Shown here: piece by piece, positions 1-9,406 of the stretch | How positions within the stretch are numbered: the stretch's first letter is position 1 | Layout of the letters: each line of letters begins with the position of its first letter | Source: Pseudoalteromonas viridis | Lineage (GTDB): Bacteria > Pseudomonadota > Gammaproteobacteria > Enterobacterales > Alteromonadaceae | Reading direction: 5' to 3' | Length of the DNA: 64,000 bases | NCBI RefSeq assembly: GCF_017742995.1 | Contig: NZ_CP072425.1 | Coordinates: forward strand, 2,542,001-2,606,000 | Notes under the pieces: generated by a model | Seen by the model: only the letters and a program-made list of their open reading frames with translations | Databases searched by the model: none | What the model was told of the DNA's origin: nothing | Program-made: the position numbers and the translations under genes

Positions 1-183
1 CGGGTAAAGAGCAGAATGTGATAGCAATTCAGATGCAACATAACACAGCGAGTGTGTGTCGTTTTGCTGATTGTATCTGCTGGCATAAATTCGCTATTTA
101 GTTGGTTGCATTATTGCTGGGCTCGCAATGTGTTGAGCCTGTGCTATTCTGATTAGATCATTCAAGCTGTATGACTGGCGCAT

Positions 184-1842
184 GTGAAGTTAAAACATCT
201 GCTTATCGCAACCTTTATCTTAGTGACGGCACTGCCTCTTTTTATTGGGCTGTATTCCCTTAACAGCTACATGGGCGTGCAGTATCGGGAGCAGGTTAAG
301 TCTAATCTGAGCGCCATTTCTCAAATTGCTAAACTGCGGATCCTTGCCGGGGTTGAGCGGGCAAACGACAATGTCGCGCAAATTGCCAGCAGAACCCAGT
401 TACGTCGCTTGCTGGTGCTTTGGAATGACACACGCGACGCGCAATATCGGGCGCAACTTACCCGGATCATCAATGATGCAGCCTTAGACAGGTCCTATCT
501 TAGAAGTATCGGGGTGTTTGACCACCAGGGTCAGTTTGTGACAGCAACGCATGGGTTTGAAAAGCTCAGCAGCCTGGCGTCTGCACAATTTGAAGATCGG
601 CCGATCCGTCTTGAGCAGCATAATGGGGTTGTGCAGTTGAGTCGGGTTGCGCCTTTGCTGCTGGACGGGCGGTTAGCGGGTTATGTTAAGGTTGACTTCT
701 CAACTCAGTTTTTGAATCAGCTGGTTCGGGACCGTACCGGTCTGGGCCAGACCGGAGAGTGGCTGATAGCCATGCAGGACGACAATGGTGATGCGTTGTT
801 TGCGACTCCTTTGAAATACGATCCCAAAGCGGCATTCACGCGCACAGTGGCCTTTACACAAGGCACTGTGCCCATCATACAAGCTCTGTCCGGTAATGAA
901 CTTGTGCTTGAGCAATCTCCGGATTATCGCGGTGTCCCCGTGCTGGCATCAACCCGCTATATTGACCAGCTGGGGTGGGGACTGGTGGCCAAGATGGATG
1001 AAAGCGAAGTGAATGCCATGGTGTATGCCAATCGCACGGTCATTTATGCTGCTGAACTTGGGATTGTTCTGCTGGCCGTGATTGTTGGTGTTGGCTTGTC
1101 GATCTACATTTCTCAACCGATTGAAAACCTGAAGACTTATATTGAGAAAGTCACCCATGAAGGAGAGCTGATCGATCCCCCAAGGGTGACGCGTGGCTGG
1201 CAGGAGGTTCGCGAACTGACCGCACATTTTAGTTATATGATGCACACACTCAGGGCACTGAATGAAAACCTGCAGGACAAAATTGATGAGCGCACCGCAG
1301 AGCTGACACAGGCGAATGCCTTGCTGGAAAAAACGGCAAACCAGGATCCGCTGACAAGCCTGTTTAATCGACGCTTTTTCACCCTGCGTTTTGAGCAGGA
1401 ACTGGACCGTTCTACGCGCTACGGGTGCTTGTTTGCTTTGGTTCTGCTCGATATTGATTACTTTAAAAAGATCAATGATCAGTGGGGCCATGATATGGGT
1501 GATGAGGTGCTCAAAGAGGTGGCGCGATTCTTACTGGCGTCCAGCCGTAGTTCTGATTTGGTGGCGCGCATTGGCGGCGAGGAATTCTGTATTTTGATCC
1601 CCGAATGTGAGCAAGATAAAGTGCTGGTTTATCTGGAGCGTTTGCGCTGTGACCTGGCAGAGTTAAGCTTTACTGCAAAAGATACATTATTCACAATTTC
1701 GGCAAGTTTTGGTGTGGCTTTTTATCAGCCTGGCATGAAAAGTGGTAAAGTGCTTTTAAAACAAGCGGATGAAGCTTTGTATGAGGCAAAACACGCAGGC
1801 CGTAACCAAGTGTGTGTTTATCAGGGACAATTGCCCAGCTAA
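184..1842 (+). CDS. Membrane diguanylate cyclase (Cache-HAMP-GGDEF)
   Basis: Makes cyclic di-GMP from two GTP in response to a periplasmic signal. The 552-residue protein starts at GTG with an N-terminal membrane segment (about 7-28), a periplasmic double-Cache-like sensor to about 280, a second membrane helix (about 284-308), a HAMP-like linker and coiled coil to about 380, then a GGDEF domain. The active-site motif is GGEEF at residues 464-468, and an RxxD inhibitory site (RSSD, 455-458) lies exactly five residues before it, so the enzyme should be active and subject to product feedback. There is no EAL domain. It stands alone. The sensor ligand cannot be told from sequence. Confidence 0.93.
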   Translation: MKLKHLLIATFILVTALPLFIGLYSLNSYMGVQYREQVKSNLSAISQIAKLRILAGVERANDNVAQIASRTQLRRLLVLWNDTRDAQYRAQLTRIINDAALDRSYLRSIGVFDHQGQFVTATHGFEKLSSLASAQFEDRPIRLEQHNGVVQLSRVAPLLLDGRLAGYVKVDFSTQFLNQLVRDRTGLGQTGEWLIAMQDDNGDALFATPLKYDPKAAFTRTVAFTQGTVPIIQALSGNELVLEQSPDYRGVPVLASTRYIDQLGWGLVAKMDESEVNAMVYANRTVIYAAELGIVLLAVIVGVGLSIYISQPIENLKTYIEKVTHEGELIDPPRVTRGWQEVRELTAHFSYMMHTLRALNENLQDKIDERTAELTQANALLEKTANQDPLTSLFNRRFFTLRFEQELDRSTRYGCLFALVLLDIDYFKKINDQWGHDMGDEVLKEVARFLLASSRSSDLVARIGGEEFCILIPECEQDKVLVYLERLRCDLAELSFTAKDTLFTISASFGVAFYQPGMKSGKVLLKQADEALYEAKHAGRNQVCVYQGQLPS

Positions 1843-2140
1843 CCGACTACTTATGCTCGTGGTCTGAACAGTGACTACCAGCTCGCTCTTGAATAGTAGT
1901 ATAAGCTTTTGTTATTTAGACATTTGATTGTAATTTGTCGCAATATATTTTATAACGATGCCTTTCATATTAATATTTTCATGGTAACTTAAGACTGGAT
2001 GTATCTGTCAAACCAGCTTGGTCATAGCTATTTCAGTTGATTTTTTGTTAAATTAAGATTGAGAGTTTAGCTTCGCTTGTTTAACATCACTATAGCAAGT
2101 GGCTGGGCTGCACTATCCAATGAAACATAAGGAAAAAACC

Positions 2141-2317
2141 ATGAAAGCTACTACAAAACAAATTGGTCGCCGTTTAAGTGTGAAATCGAAGAAGCTCAAA
2201 CAACTGAACGGTTTTAACCTACCGCATGAAAAACTTGCTGAGGTTTTTGGCGGTGGCAGTACCGGTGATGGACTTCAACCAAAGCAGATGCGTATCTTGA
2301 GCGCTGATAACTGCTAG
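2141..2317 (+). CDS. Small double-glycine leader peptide, RiPP/lanthipeptide-like precursor
   Basis: A 58-residue peptide. ATG at 2141 is preferred because AAGGAA lies about eight bases upstream; the frame stays open to a TTG-type start at 2099, but with no ribosome site. The basic N-terminal half (RRLSVKSKKLKQLN) followed by a hydrophobic stretch and EVFGGG resembles the leaders of class I lanthipeptide-like precursors common in Pseudoalteromonas and Bacteroidetes. The tail after GGG (STGDGLQPKQMRILSADNC) would be the core and has a single Cys at its end. No LanB, LanC, LanM or peptidase-ABC transporter gene is visible in the window. It is followed 25 bases later by a membrane-protein gene, suggesting one operon. 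Leader identity is inferred from pattern only. Confidence 0.6.
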   Translation: MKATTKQIGRRLSVKSKKLKQLNGFNLPHEKLAEVFGGGSTGDGLQPKQMRILSADNC

Positions 2318-2342
2318 TACGGAGACTTTAAAAGGACTAAAC

Positions 2343-2894
2343 ATGAATGAGTTTTATGTAGTAACCGGGTGGGCTCTGCGCTTGTTGCAGCTGATGGTTG
2401 TGGTGTATTTGCTGTATTACTTTAAACAGCACAGGTTCAGCTTGTTTTTTGGCGGCAGTGCCTCGTTGAAAACGCCCGAAGACCACAAGCTACATTCATG
2501 TTTTCTAACGGCAGTTGCTTGTCTGACCTTTTACATAATAAGTAGCCAGGTGGCTGATTTTATCTTGTTATCTGAAATGGAAAGGCTCGCCAAAATTAAA
2601 ATATATTATTTTACCTTAGTGTGTACTGGTACTTCATTCGCTGTGACTTTGTATTTGTTGCACATCATCAGGGGGTGTCAGTTTTTCTCGGCTGCGCGAT
2701 ACTCTATCTACCTGGTTCTTTTTCTCGTATTACTCAACGCAGCTCAGCTGATGTTGCGTGGTTACTTTAATAATGACTTGCTGTTCAATGTGTATGGCCC
2801 AGCTACCGTTGTGACGAACCTGTTAGAGTGGCTGATTGTTATCAAATATCCATTTTATAAATTTATGGAATCTCGTATCCGTCAGGAGGCGTAA
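2343..2894 (+). CDS. Hypothetical polytopic membrane protein beside leader peptide
   Basis: 183 residues with about five hydrophobic segments (near residues 8-25, 55-75, 85-108, 118-138 and 150-168), so an integral inner-membrane protein. I do not recognise the family. AAAGGAC lies just before the ATG, 25 bases after the stop of the small leader-peptide gene, and the next gene begins two bases after its own stop, which argues for a three-gene operon. The context would suit a role in handling, sensing or immunity for the peptide, but nothing in the sequence proves it. Confidence 0.75.
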   Translation: MNEFYVVTGWALRLLQLMVVVYLLYYFKQHRFSLFFGGSASLKTPEDHKLHSCFLTAVACLTFYIISSQVADFILLSEMERLAKIKIYYFTLVCTGTSFAVTLYLLHIIRGCQFFSAARYSIYLVLFLVLLNAAQLMLRGYFNNDLLFNVYGPATVVTNLLEWLIVIKYPFYKFMESRIRQEA

Positions 2895-2896
2895 TT

Positions 2897-3235
2897 ATGT
2901 TGTTAGTCATTGCTTGTTTGGCAATACTTTTAGTTGTGGGGATCGCGATTGGTGTGTGTATTAAGGGCACGCAGTTACATGGGCCTGAGCAAAAAGTACA
3001 GGACTTTTTCATGCGTTTTCGTGCTGAAGAAGACACTAAACAAGAATTATATGATACCGCTTATAGAATAGTGATGGACCTGGGAGAAGCGCTGGATGAG
3101 CAAGATATTATTGCCCAGTGTGATGCGGTACGCAGTGCCCATGACAGAGCGCGGGCTTTCAAAGCCAGAGCGACAGAACAACCCATCCCTGAGCCTGCCA
3201 GAGCTTCTGGTCAGGGCCTTAAGGTGGTCAAATAA
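2897..3235 (+). CDS. Hypothetical membrane-anchored small protein
   Basis: 112 residues: one strongly hydrophobic N-terminal helix (about 1-24), then a charged, mostly helical soluble part with Asp, Glu and Arg runs. The N-terminus may be an uncleaved anchor. Function unknown. It begins two bases after the preceding membrane-protein gene (GGAGG at the end of that gene serves as its ribosome site), so the two are translationally linked and probably form the end of the leader-peptide operon. Confidence 0.7.
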   Translation: MLLVIACLAILLVVGIAIGVCIKGTQLHGPEQKVQDFFMRFRAEEDTKQELYDTAYRIVMDLGEALDEQDIIAQCDAVRSAHDRARAFKARATEQPIPEPARASGQGLKVVK

Positions 3236-3243
3236 TCTGGTTT

Positions 3244-3277
3244 AAAAGCTGACCTGCCAAGGCAAGCCAGCGCTTTT
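3244..3277. terminator. Bulged hairpin between convergent genes
   Basis: AAAAG-CTG pairs with CAG-CG-CTTTT around an inner TGCC/GGCA stem, in the 54-base gap between the convergent 112-residue gene and the phosphatase gene. The A/T-rich flanks would allow action in both directions. The stem is imperfect, so this is a moderate call. Confidence 0.4.
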
Positions 3278-3289
3278 GAATCAGTACAA

Positions 3290-5002
3290 CTAGAAAGTAA
3301 TAATGGTCGATACCGCCTCTTCTTCGGCAGTTTCTATCGACATTTTGATAGTCCGCTTTTGCCAGTCTATATCCAGCATGCCATAGTTACTGCCAGACTT
3401 ATTGATCAGGTGGCGGTTGCTGGTGGTGAGGTTTGCGATATCTTTACTGACGACACCAACCTGACCGGTCGGGATGTCTGCACCGCTTGCAGCACAGTTA
3501 CCCCATTCACCTTTCACACCATTGCCACTCTCATCGACTTTGGTGTAACACCAGGGCTTGTCATGATCCTTGGTAATACATCCCTGGTAAGTCACTGCTG
3601 CATATTTAGCGGGGAATTGACATTGTTTGGTGTAGTTGCCATCGCCTTTGGTATCGGCATAAACAGGCAGGCGTAACGGGTTTTCGATGTGATAGGGCCA
3701 ATTTTGTCCAAATCCGGAAGCGGTGACCTCGTAGACTCTGGCCATCTTGCCATGCGCGTTACTGGCGGGAATATCCTTTTGTAGCAACTCACCCCAATGC
3801 TGATCGCCTGACAAGAAAATAACCGCTTTGGCGTTGCCTGCATTGATAGACTTTTGCACAAGTCTTAGTAGTCGTTCACGCTCCAGCGGCACTTCGGCCC
3901 AGGATTCGTAACTGGTGCCCGACATCTCGGATTCTTGCAGGTTGTTCAGCGCCTGCTCGAACTTTTTGCCATCGCCATAGGCACAGTAACTACTGCGGCT
4001 ACGTCCCTGATATAAGGGGGGTAAAACCTGGATCCCACTGGCGATCAGCTTAATTTCTGATGGCTTGCTAAGCTCCTTTTCCAGCCATTGCCATTGCTCC
4101 TCACCCAAAATCGTGGTGTTGTCACCTTCACATTCCCCATAGTTTGAAAAGGTCGGAGAGCGAAAGTAGCGTGCATCCAGCGTGATCACATGCGTCTGCT
4201 CACCTTTTTGCCCTAGCATTTTGGCCTCATAAATCCCTGTCCGGCCATTGAGTCTGGGGTCATCGGCCGGAGCATCAAAGTGGCGCAAGTATTCCAGCTG
4301 GCTTTCAGCGCGTTTAGGGTAGTGTTTGCCGTCGTTGTTACGGCCATAGTCATGGTCATCCCAGGTGGCCATAACCGGGATTTTGGCAGCCAGAAATTTT
4401 TGATAGTCAGCGTTACGTTTTTTGTCATCATATTTCTGACGCATGGTACTCATATCTGTGGTATCGGCGTAAATATTGTCGCCCAGCCAGAAAAACAAGT
4501 CCGGTTTATGACCTATCAGACGTGCCAGTGCAGCAGGCATGTCGCCTTTTGTTTTAAAGCAGGAGCCCAGTGCGACTCGGTCGAGGCGCTTACTCTGTTG
4601 TGGATGCGTATGACTCAGCAGGGGCTCAGGCGTTTCGGTTGCGCACTCTTCCCAGCTCCCTTGCTCGTCAACATAGCACCAGGGCGTGCTATGATTGCGC
4701 GTAGAGCAACCGTAAAACTGTTCGCCCTGATAGTTGGAAGGGGTATTACAGCTTTTACCTGTGATGGTGGTAAATTCTGGGATGGTTTCAACCCGAACAT
4801 TACCCCAGCTTGAACCATCAATAGCTTGCTTGAGGTAACACCATTGACTACCTGAGTTATTTTTATCCGTTGTGCCCTGGTAACTGGCACCCAGATAGCT
4901 AAAAGTGCTCTGGCACTGATCATAGTGCACTTCCGGGGCGCTGAACGCGTGAACAGAGCAAAGTGCAGTACTGATGCTGAGCAATAAAAGTGTTTTTTTC
5001 AT
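3290..5002 (-). CDS. Secreted PhoD-family metallophosphatase with FN2/kringle-like modules
   Basis: Start placed at the ATG that opens a clear signal peptide (MKKTLLLLSISTALCSVHA), with AGGT upstream; the frame extends 39 codons further, but that part is not signal-like. 570 residues. The catalytic part has PhoD-type alkaline phosphatase/phosphodiesterase motifs: a GSC motif, GDNIYAD (about 174-180), WDDHDYG (about 211), LDARYFRS and LSGDQHWGE (about 401). Two cysteine-rich modules with the WCY...W pattern of fibronectin type II/kringle domains precede it (about 28-125), and a third (about 456-507, QCQFPAK..., PWCYTK..., WGNC) sits inside the C-terminal part of the phosphatase. Likely exported phosphodiesterase; the modules may bind a polymer or surface. 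Confidence 0.88.
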   Translation of the reverse strand: MKKTLLLLSISTALCSVHAFSAPEVHYDQCQSTFSYLGASYQGTTDKNNSGSQWCYLKQAIDGSSWGNVRVETIPEFTTITGKSCNTPSNYQGEQFYGCSTRNHSTPWCYVDEQGSWEECATETPEPLLSHTHPQQSKRLDRVALGSCFKTKGDMPAALARLIGHKPDLFFWLGDNIYADTTDMSTMRQKYDDKKRNADYQKFLAAKIPVMATWDDHDYGRNNDGKHYPKRAESQLEYLRHFDAPADDPRLNGRTGIYEAKMLGQKGEQTHVITLDARYFRSPTFSNYGECEGDNTTILGEEQWQWLEKELSKPSEIKLIASGIQVLPPLYQGRSRSSYCAYGDGKKFEQALNNLQESEMSGTSYESWAEVPLERERLLRLVQKSINAGNAKAVIFLSGDQHWGELLQKDIPASNAHGKMARVYEVTASGFGQNWPYHIENPLRLPVYADTKGDGNYTKQCQFPAKYAAVTYQGCITKDHDKPWCYTKVDESGNGVKGEWGNCAASGADIPTGQVGVVSKDIANLTTSNRHLINKSGSNYGMLDIDWQKRTIKMSIETAEEEAVSTIITF

Positions 5003-5538
5003 TATTTTACCTGGTATTAACGCAAGCTGAGCGAGATATCGCACGCATGCGGGTCTGATTTGTTTTTCCTTTGTTAGTTCGACCCAGATTATCTTTGCAA
5101 ATTGCAGAGTTTGTTGCACGGGAAGCCTCTTCCAGCTGAGGAAGGCGCCATTTTAGAGACGAGATGTGAAAGAATGCTTGCAGCTATGTTTCAAAATCAA
5201 GTCGCATGGATTGTTGTAGATTACTGTTGTGTTTTTTGCTTTCATTTATGTCTAAAATAAATCAATGCGTAATTGTAAAGATTGAAATGGCCTGCAGAGC
5301 CTGGTTATTTGTATTCATTATGTTGATATAGATTTTTATTTGTTGAATTTTATTTTCTATGAATATTTTCATTGCTAAAAATGAACTTATCAACCTCATG
5401 ATGTGTGAGTTAGATGCTGCCCAGTATTCAGGCTGGGAGCAGTTATGAACGGGCGTTTTTGTTTTTACAAATTTTGTATTGCAAAGTTTTTTTTATTGTG
5501 ATTAAACTGGTTTTGATTTCACAAGAAGGAAACTAAAA
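5003..5538. other. Gene-free AT-rich stretch between divergent genes
   Basis: About 540 bases separate the phosphatase start from the leader-peptide relic. I see no convincing reading frame. It is AT-rich from about 5200 on and should hold the phosphatase promoter near its left end and the original promoter of the peptide gene near its right end. Confidence 0.5.
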
Positions 5539-5685
5539 ATTTAACTATCAGTTAAAAAACAAAAGCTTAAAAACCTAAATGACAGTATGAATATCAATGC
5601 GAAGGAAACCATGAAAATCGCTGGTGGTGGTACTGCGACCTCTGCACTGAGCAGCTGCAAAGAAGTACCTTGCCAACCTCACTAA
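5539..5685 (+). pseudogene. Leader-peptide precursor gene with destroyed start codon
   Basis: Read in frame, this encodes LSVKKQKLKNLNDS, then MNINAKETMKIAGGG, then TATSALSSCKEVPCQPH and a stop. The leader clearly resembles that of the small peptide at 2141 (LSVK.KKLK.LN...GGG), and the tail has Ser, Thr and two Cys as in a lanthipeptide core. A good ribosome site (AAGGA, 5526-5530) sits eight bases before the place where ATG-AAA would be expected, but the bases there read ATT-TAA. The start is lost and the second codon is a stop. The only internal ATG (5587) lacks a ribosome site and would give 32 residues. A terminator follows at 5763. Most likely a recent pseudogene. Confidence 0.55.
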
Positions 5686-6145
5686 CTGTATTACCGGCCT
5701 GTTTTATTCACTTCCTTATTAGCTAATGGAAAATAAAACGCCTAGAGATACCTTTTACTTTTATCGGGCCATAAATGTGGCCCGATATATTTTTAAGCTC
5801 CCACCTTTACGTTTCCTGTGCGCTCTATTGGTCATACCTGATTGACATCAAAAACCAACCTTATATTACTAGTATCAAAGTATTAAACGGTGTAGGTTAT
5901 TTAATGTATTTAAATAATTTGAATACCTTTAATAATAATTAATGCATGTCTCAGGCGCGGCTGTTGTGAAAACTTTCTCACCTTAGTTCTGCCCGTTTGT
6001 AATACGACATGGTGTATTAGCTACTGTTGGCGCAACGGATCTTTGAGTGCATTGACATCAAGGGGTTCAGGGTCACAGTGGCTGTGGTATGCATTTGCCG
6101 CTCCCCATGCCCGGAGCGGGTTTGCTTTGTGCTGTAGGAGTTCAC
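5686..6145. other. Intergenic region holding a terminator and the chemoreceptor promoter
   Basis: No gene supported. The first part contains the terminator at 5763-5794. The middle (5880-5945) is very AT-rich. The last bases carry the TAGGAG ribosome site of the chemoreceptor. Confidence 0.5.
5763..5794 (+). terminator. Strong intrinsic terminator
   Basis: Perfect nine-base arms ATCGGGCCA / TGGCCCGAT around a six-base loop (TAAATG), followed by a T-rich run ending TTTT. It lies 78 bases after the relic peptide gene, which supports the view that this was once a transcribed unit. Confidence 0.8.
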
Positions 6146-8452
6146 GTGCAATTAAAAAACCGTCTGAGTATCCTTGCTGTTCTGCTTGCTGTTATTCCTT
6201 TACTTATTACCTGCTTTGTTATTGGTTTACTGGCGTATCAGGAAGGCAAAGCCGCTGTTACAAAGGAAATTGAAAATAATCTGGTGTCGCGTCGTAATGC
6301 GATGCAAACTCAGGTTGAACGTTATTTCAAAACTATCTCAGATCAGGTGGTTACACTGGCCGGCTCTACCATGGTGATTGACGCCAGTCGGGCATTTTCA
6401 GACGCATTCGCCCGTTACCCGCATGCAGGTGCCTCAGAGCATGCGTTGAAGCGATTTTATGAAACTCAGTTTCTTGAGCAGTACAAGCAAAAGAATCGTG
6501 GCGATAGCCTTAGCGTAAATGCACTTATGAGCCAGCTGAGCCCGACGGCACGCGCGCTGCAAGCCCAGTACATTGCCGCCAACCCGAACCCGCTTGGCAG
6601 TAAAGATCAGTTACTGGATGCCGGGGACAGCAGCCCTTACAGTGCCGTGCACCGTCGTTATCACAAAGCATTGCGCGAGTTTCAGGCGCGTTTTGGCTTT
6701 TACGATGTCTTTATTACTAACCCTCAGGGCGACGTGGTTTATTCGGTATTCAAAGAGCTGGATTTTGCCACGTCTTTAACCAGCGGCCCGTTTCGGGAGT
6801 CTGGTTTGGCACGTGCCTATCAGGCTGCGCGTACTCAGCAGGTACGTGAAGGGCACTTTATCGATTTTAGTCCTTACATGCCCTCTTATAACGCGGCGGC
6901 AGGATTTATCAGTTCCGCTATTCTGGCCGACGATGGTAGCTTGCTTGGCACTTTGATCTTTCAATTGCCAGTGGACGAGATTAATCGGATGCTGACGCTG
7001 GATGGCCAATGGCGTGAACAGGGGCTTGGTGACAGTGGCGAGCTTTATCTGGTGAATCAGAACAAGTTGCTGCTGAACAACAGCCGGTTTTTTGTGCAAG
7101 ACTCAGATGGTTTTATTGCTCAGCTTAGAACATTTGATGTTGATAAAGCCATGGTGGATAACATTGAACAGCAGCAATCCACTATTGGCACTTTGCGTAT
7201 TGACTCGCCGGGCACGCGCGCGGCGCTGGCCGGGCAAAGCGGGTTTGCTATCTTTGCCGACTATCGGTCGGTGTCGGTGGCATCGGCTTTTGCGCCGCTC
7301 GATATTGATGGGTTGCACTGGGCCATCATCAGTGAAATTGATGAAAGCGAAGCCTTTGCGATGATTTCACAGCTGAAGTATTCCGTACTTCGCTCGTCGC
7401 TATTATTTGTGTCTGTGGCGGCCATTATCGCCAGCCTGGTGGGCTTTTTCGTGGCGAACCGGGTAACACGCCCTGTGATAGCCGCCAGCAAAGCGATCCG
7501 TGGCATTGCAGATAACAACGACTTCAGGCTGCGTGCGCCCGACGAAGGCGATGATGAGATCCGCGATTTAAGCCGTTCGGTCAACAACCTGGTCGAGCGC
7601 TTACAACAAAACTTTGCGGACTTATTACATAGTGCCCATACGCTTAAAGAAATGTCGACGACTTTGTCTGAGCGGGTGGCGGGCCTGATTGATGGCGTGA
7701 ATAAACAGTCGCTCGACTGTGAGCAATCGGCCACTGCCGGTCAGCAAATGCAACATACAGTGCAAGAAGTGGCAAGCAGTGCACTGAATACCTCAGAGCA
7801 AACCCTGCAGGTCAGCTCGCTGACCAGTCAGACTAATCAGCTGGTGGAACACTGTGCTGAGATCTCCGAACAACTGGCAGAAGAAATGGATAAAGTCGGC
7901 GGCGTTATGAACGGGCTATCGTCGCAGAGTGAGCAGATAGGCAGCGTGCTGGATGTGATCCAGTCCATTGCAGAGCAAACCAATTTGCTGGCGCTGAATG
8001 CGGCCATTGAAGCGGCGCGGGCAGGAGAGTCGGGACGTGGCTTTGCGGTCGTGGCAGATGAAGTACGGGGCCTGGCACAGCGCACCCAGCAAGCAACAGA
8101 AGAAATTGAACAGATGATCAACGCCCTGCAAAGTGGTGTTGGCGAGGCGCGTCAGTCGGTGCAGCAAAGTCGCGAGCGCTCTGTCGATAATGCGCAAACG
8201 TCCGAGCGGGCTAAAGACTCATTGATGGAGGTGTCTGGTGCGATTGAGCAGATTGTGGCAATGAATACTCAGGTTGCGACCGCCGCGGAAGAGCAGTCGG
8301 CGGTAGTTGCACAAATCAGTCAGGCCATTAGTGCCATCAGTGAAGAGGCCAATGGTAACCTGGGGCGCAGTCAGGATATTGATGACCGCTCACAGCATCT
8401 TGCTAAATTGGCGGTACAACTGGACGATATCCTGGCCCGTTATCAGGTTTAG
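6146..8452 (+). CDS. Methyl-accepting chemotaxis protein, double-Cache type
   Basis: Chemoreceptor that controls the CheA kinase. GTG at 6146 is chosen because TAGGAG precedes it by five bases and the next residues ([14 protein letters not shown]) start the first membrane helix; an earlier in-frame start would add 19 unlikely residues. 768 residues: membrane helix about 9-32, a large periplasmic sensor (about 35-415) of double-Cache size, second membrane helix (about 417-440), HAMP, and the cytoplasmic signalling coiled coil with the conserved tip [19 protein letters not shown] followed by [12 protein letters not shown]. There is no C-terminal CheR-binding pentapeptide. Ligand unknown. The gene stands alone, convergent with the SRAP gene. 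Confidence 0.93.
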   Translation: MQLKNRLSILAVLLAVIPLLITCFVIGLLAYQEGKAAVTKEIENNLVSRRNAMQTQVERYFKTISDQVVTLAGSTMVIDASRAFSDAFARYPHAGASEHALKRFYETQFLEQYKQKNRGDSLSVNALMSQLSPTARALQAQYIAANPNPLGSKDQLLDAGDSSPYSAVHRRYHKALREFQARFGFYDVFITNPQGDVVYSVFKELDFATSLTSGPFRESGLARAYQAARTQQVREGHFIDFSPYMPSYNAAAGFISSAILADDGSLLGTLIFQLPVDEINRMLTLDGQWREQGLGDSGELYLVNQNKLLLNNSRFFVQDSDGFIAQLRTFDVDKAMVDNIEQQQSTIGTLRIDSPGTRAALAGQSGFAIFADYRSVSVASAFAPLDIDGLHWAIISEIDESEAFAMISQLKYSVLRSSLLFVSVAAIIASLVGFFVANRVTRPVIAASKAIRGIADNNDFRLRAPDEGDDEIRDLSRSVNNLVERLQQNFADLLHSAHTLKEMSTTLSERVAGLIDGVNKQSLDCEQSATAGQQMQHTVQEVASSALNTSEQTLQVSSLTSQTNQLVEHCAEISEQLAEEMDKVGGVMNGLSSQSEQIGSVLDVIQSIAEQTNLLALNAAIEAARAGESGRGFAVVADEVRGLAQRTQQATEEIEQMINALQSGVGEARQSVQQSRERSVDNAQTSERAKDSLMEVSGAIEQIVAMNTQVATAAEEQSAVVAQISQAISAISEEANGNLGRSQDIDDRSQHLAKLAVQLDDILARYQV

Positions 8453-8458
8453 CTTTGT

Positions 8459-8501
8459 CCTGTCGCCACGCATCACATCAAACCGCGATGCGAGCGGCAG
8501 G
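8459..8501. terminator. Imperfect hairpin between convergent genes
   Basis: CCTG-CGC-CGCATC pairs with GATGCG-GCG-CAGG with two small mismatches, just after the chemoreceptor stop and before the SRAP stop. There is no T-run, so termination is uncertain. Confidence 0.35.
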
Positions 8502-8511
8502 GTTGCCCGGT

Positions 8512-9225
8512 TCACACTCTGTTACGGGGCGGATCTTTGGCGATATAAGTGATCTCACTTACAGGGTGATGCTGGCTGGGCTTGTCTATCTGAACAGCAG
8601 CCAGACGCTGATAGAGGTGCGGGATCAGCAAATGCGTAAAGCGCCCGCCATCGTGTTGTGTGCTGTCCAGCCAGGCGTCGAGTTCAGCTGAGTTGGGTGG
8701 CAGGATCAGCGGGCTCGCTTTATCGTGATAACGGCGTAGTTTAGGGTGTGCCGGCAGCGTGATCACTGAGCAGGAGTAGTGCTTTTGCCCGCTGTCCGGA
8801 TGGTGCCATACCTTATATAACCCACCCAAACATAAAGCCCCGTCTGCGGCGATAAAGTCGTAATAATGGTGTGGTTTGCCCTGCACAAACTGGGTTTCAC
8901 CAAATCCTTTTACCACAATAACACAGCGACTGTAGTGGAAAGGCCGGTAGGCAGCGCTACCCTTGACATGCAGCTTATCGTAGCGGCTGTTAAAAGAGGT
9001 GTATTTGGATGGCTTAAACCCCTGTCCTGGTTGCGGGTCCAGTAGCAGCCACCAGGTTGCGTCGCTGAGTTGCCGCTGGCCGTTTTCTTCATGAACAATG
9101 CTGATGCTGTCAGTGGCCTTTTTAAAACGGCCAAAGCGCATGTCTGCTCTGGGGTTTGCGATGCCCAGCCCTGTTAAGATCTCGATCACAAAAGGGTCAT
9201 CGGTGATATTTAATCGTCCACACAT
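8512..9225 (-). CDS. SOS response-associated peptidase (SRAP/YedK/HMCES family)
   Basis: SRAP proteins crosslink through Cys2 to abasic sites in single-stranded DNA. The 237-residue protein begins MCGR, giving the essential Cys2, and shows the other family positions: Asn and Arg in FNSRYDK (in place of the usual NARxE), Glu in GFGET and His in YHDKASPLIL. Key residues are thus kept while the surrounding motifs have diverged from E. coli YedK. It is transcribed away from the LexA-boxed imuA-imuB-dnaE2 cassette, a known type of association. The LexA box is about 150 bases from its start, so shared SOS control is possible but not shown. Confidence 0.9.
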   Translation of the reverse strand: MCGRLNITDDPFVIEILTGLGIANPRADMRFGRFKKATDSISIVHEENGQRQLSDATWWLLLDPQPGQGFKPSKYTSFNSRYDKLHVKGSAAYRPFHYSRCVIVVKGFGETQFVQGKPHHYYDFIAADGALCLGGLYKVWHHPDSGQKHYSCSVITLPAHPKLRRYHDKASPLILPPNSAELDAWLDSTQHDGGRFTHLLIPHLYQRLAAVQIDKPSQHHPVSEITYIAKDPPRNRV

Positions 9226-9377
9226 ACTATGCTCCCGTTGTCTTTAATCACTTTAGCTAACTTCGTGTGTAACTGCTTGATCTGGATTAACTGTTTGATA
9301 CTTTCTTGACGCCTGCAAAAGGCTGCCTGGTGCGTACCATGCACAGCATGCTTGCACTTTGCTCAACAGTAATTATA

Positions 9378-9393
9378 CTGTATAAATATACAG
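9378..9393. promoter_or_regulatory. LexA box (SOS operator)
   Basis: CTGTATAAATATACAG is an exact CTGT-N8-ACAG match to the gammaproteobacterial LexA operator. It ends 13 bases before the imuA start codon. It should repress the imuA-imuB-dnaE2 cassette until DNA damage. Confidence 0.9.
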
Positions 9394-9406
9394 TTTGAGG
9401 TGTGCT

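Noticed and set aside
4280-4813. Antisense frame of 177 codons within the phosphatase gene
   Set aside because: Lies wholly opposite the conserved metallophosphatase motifs and has no independent support.
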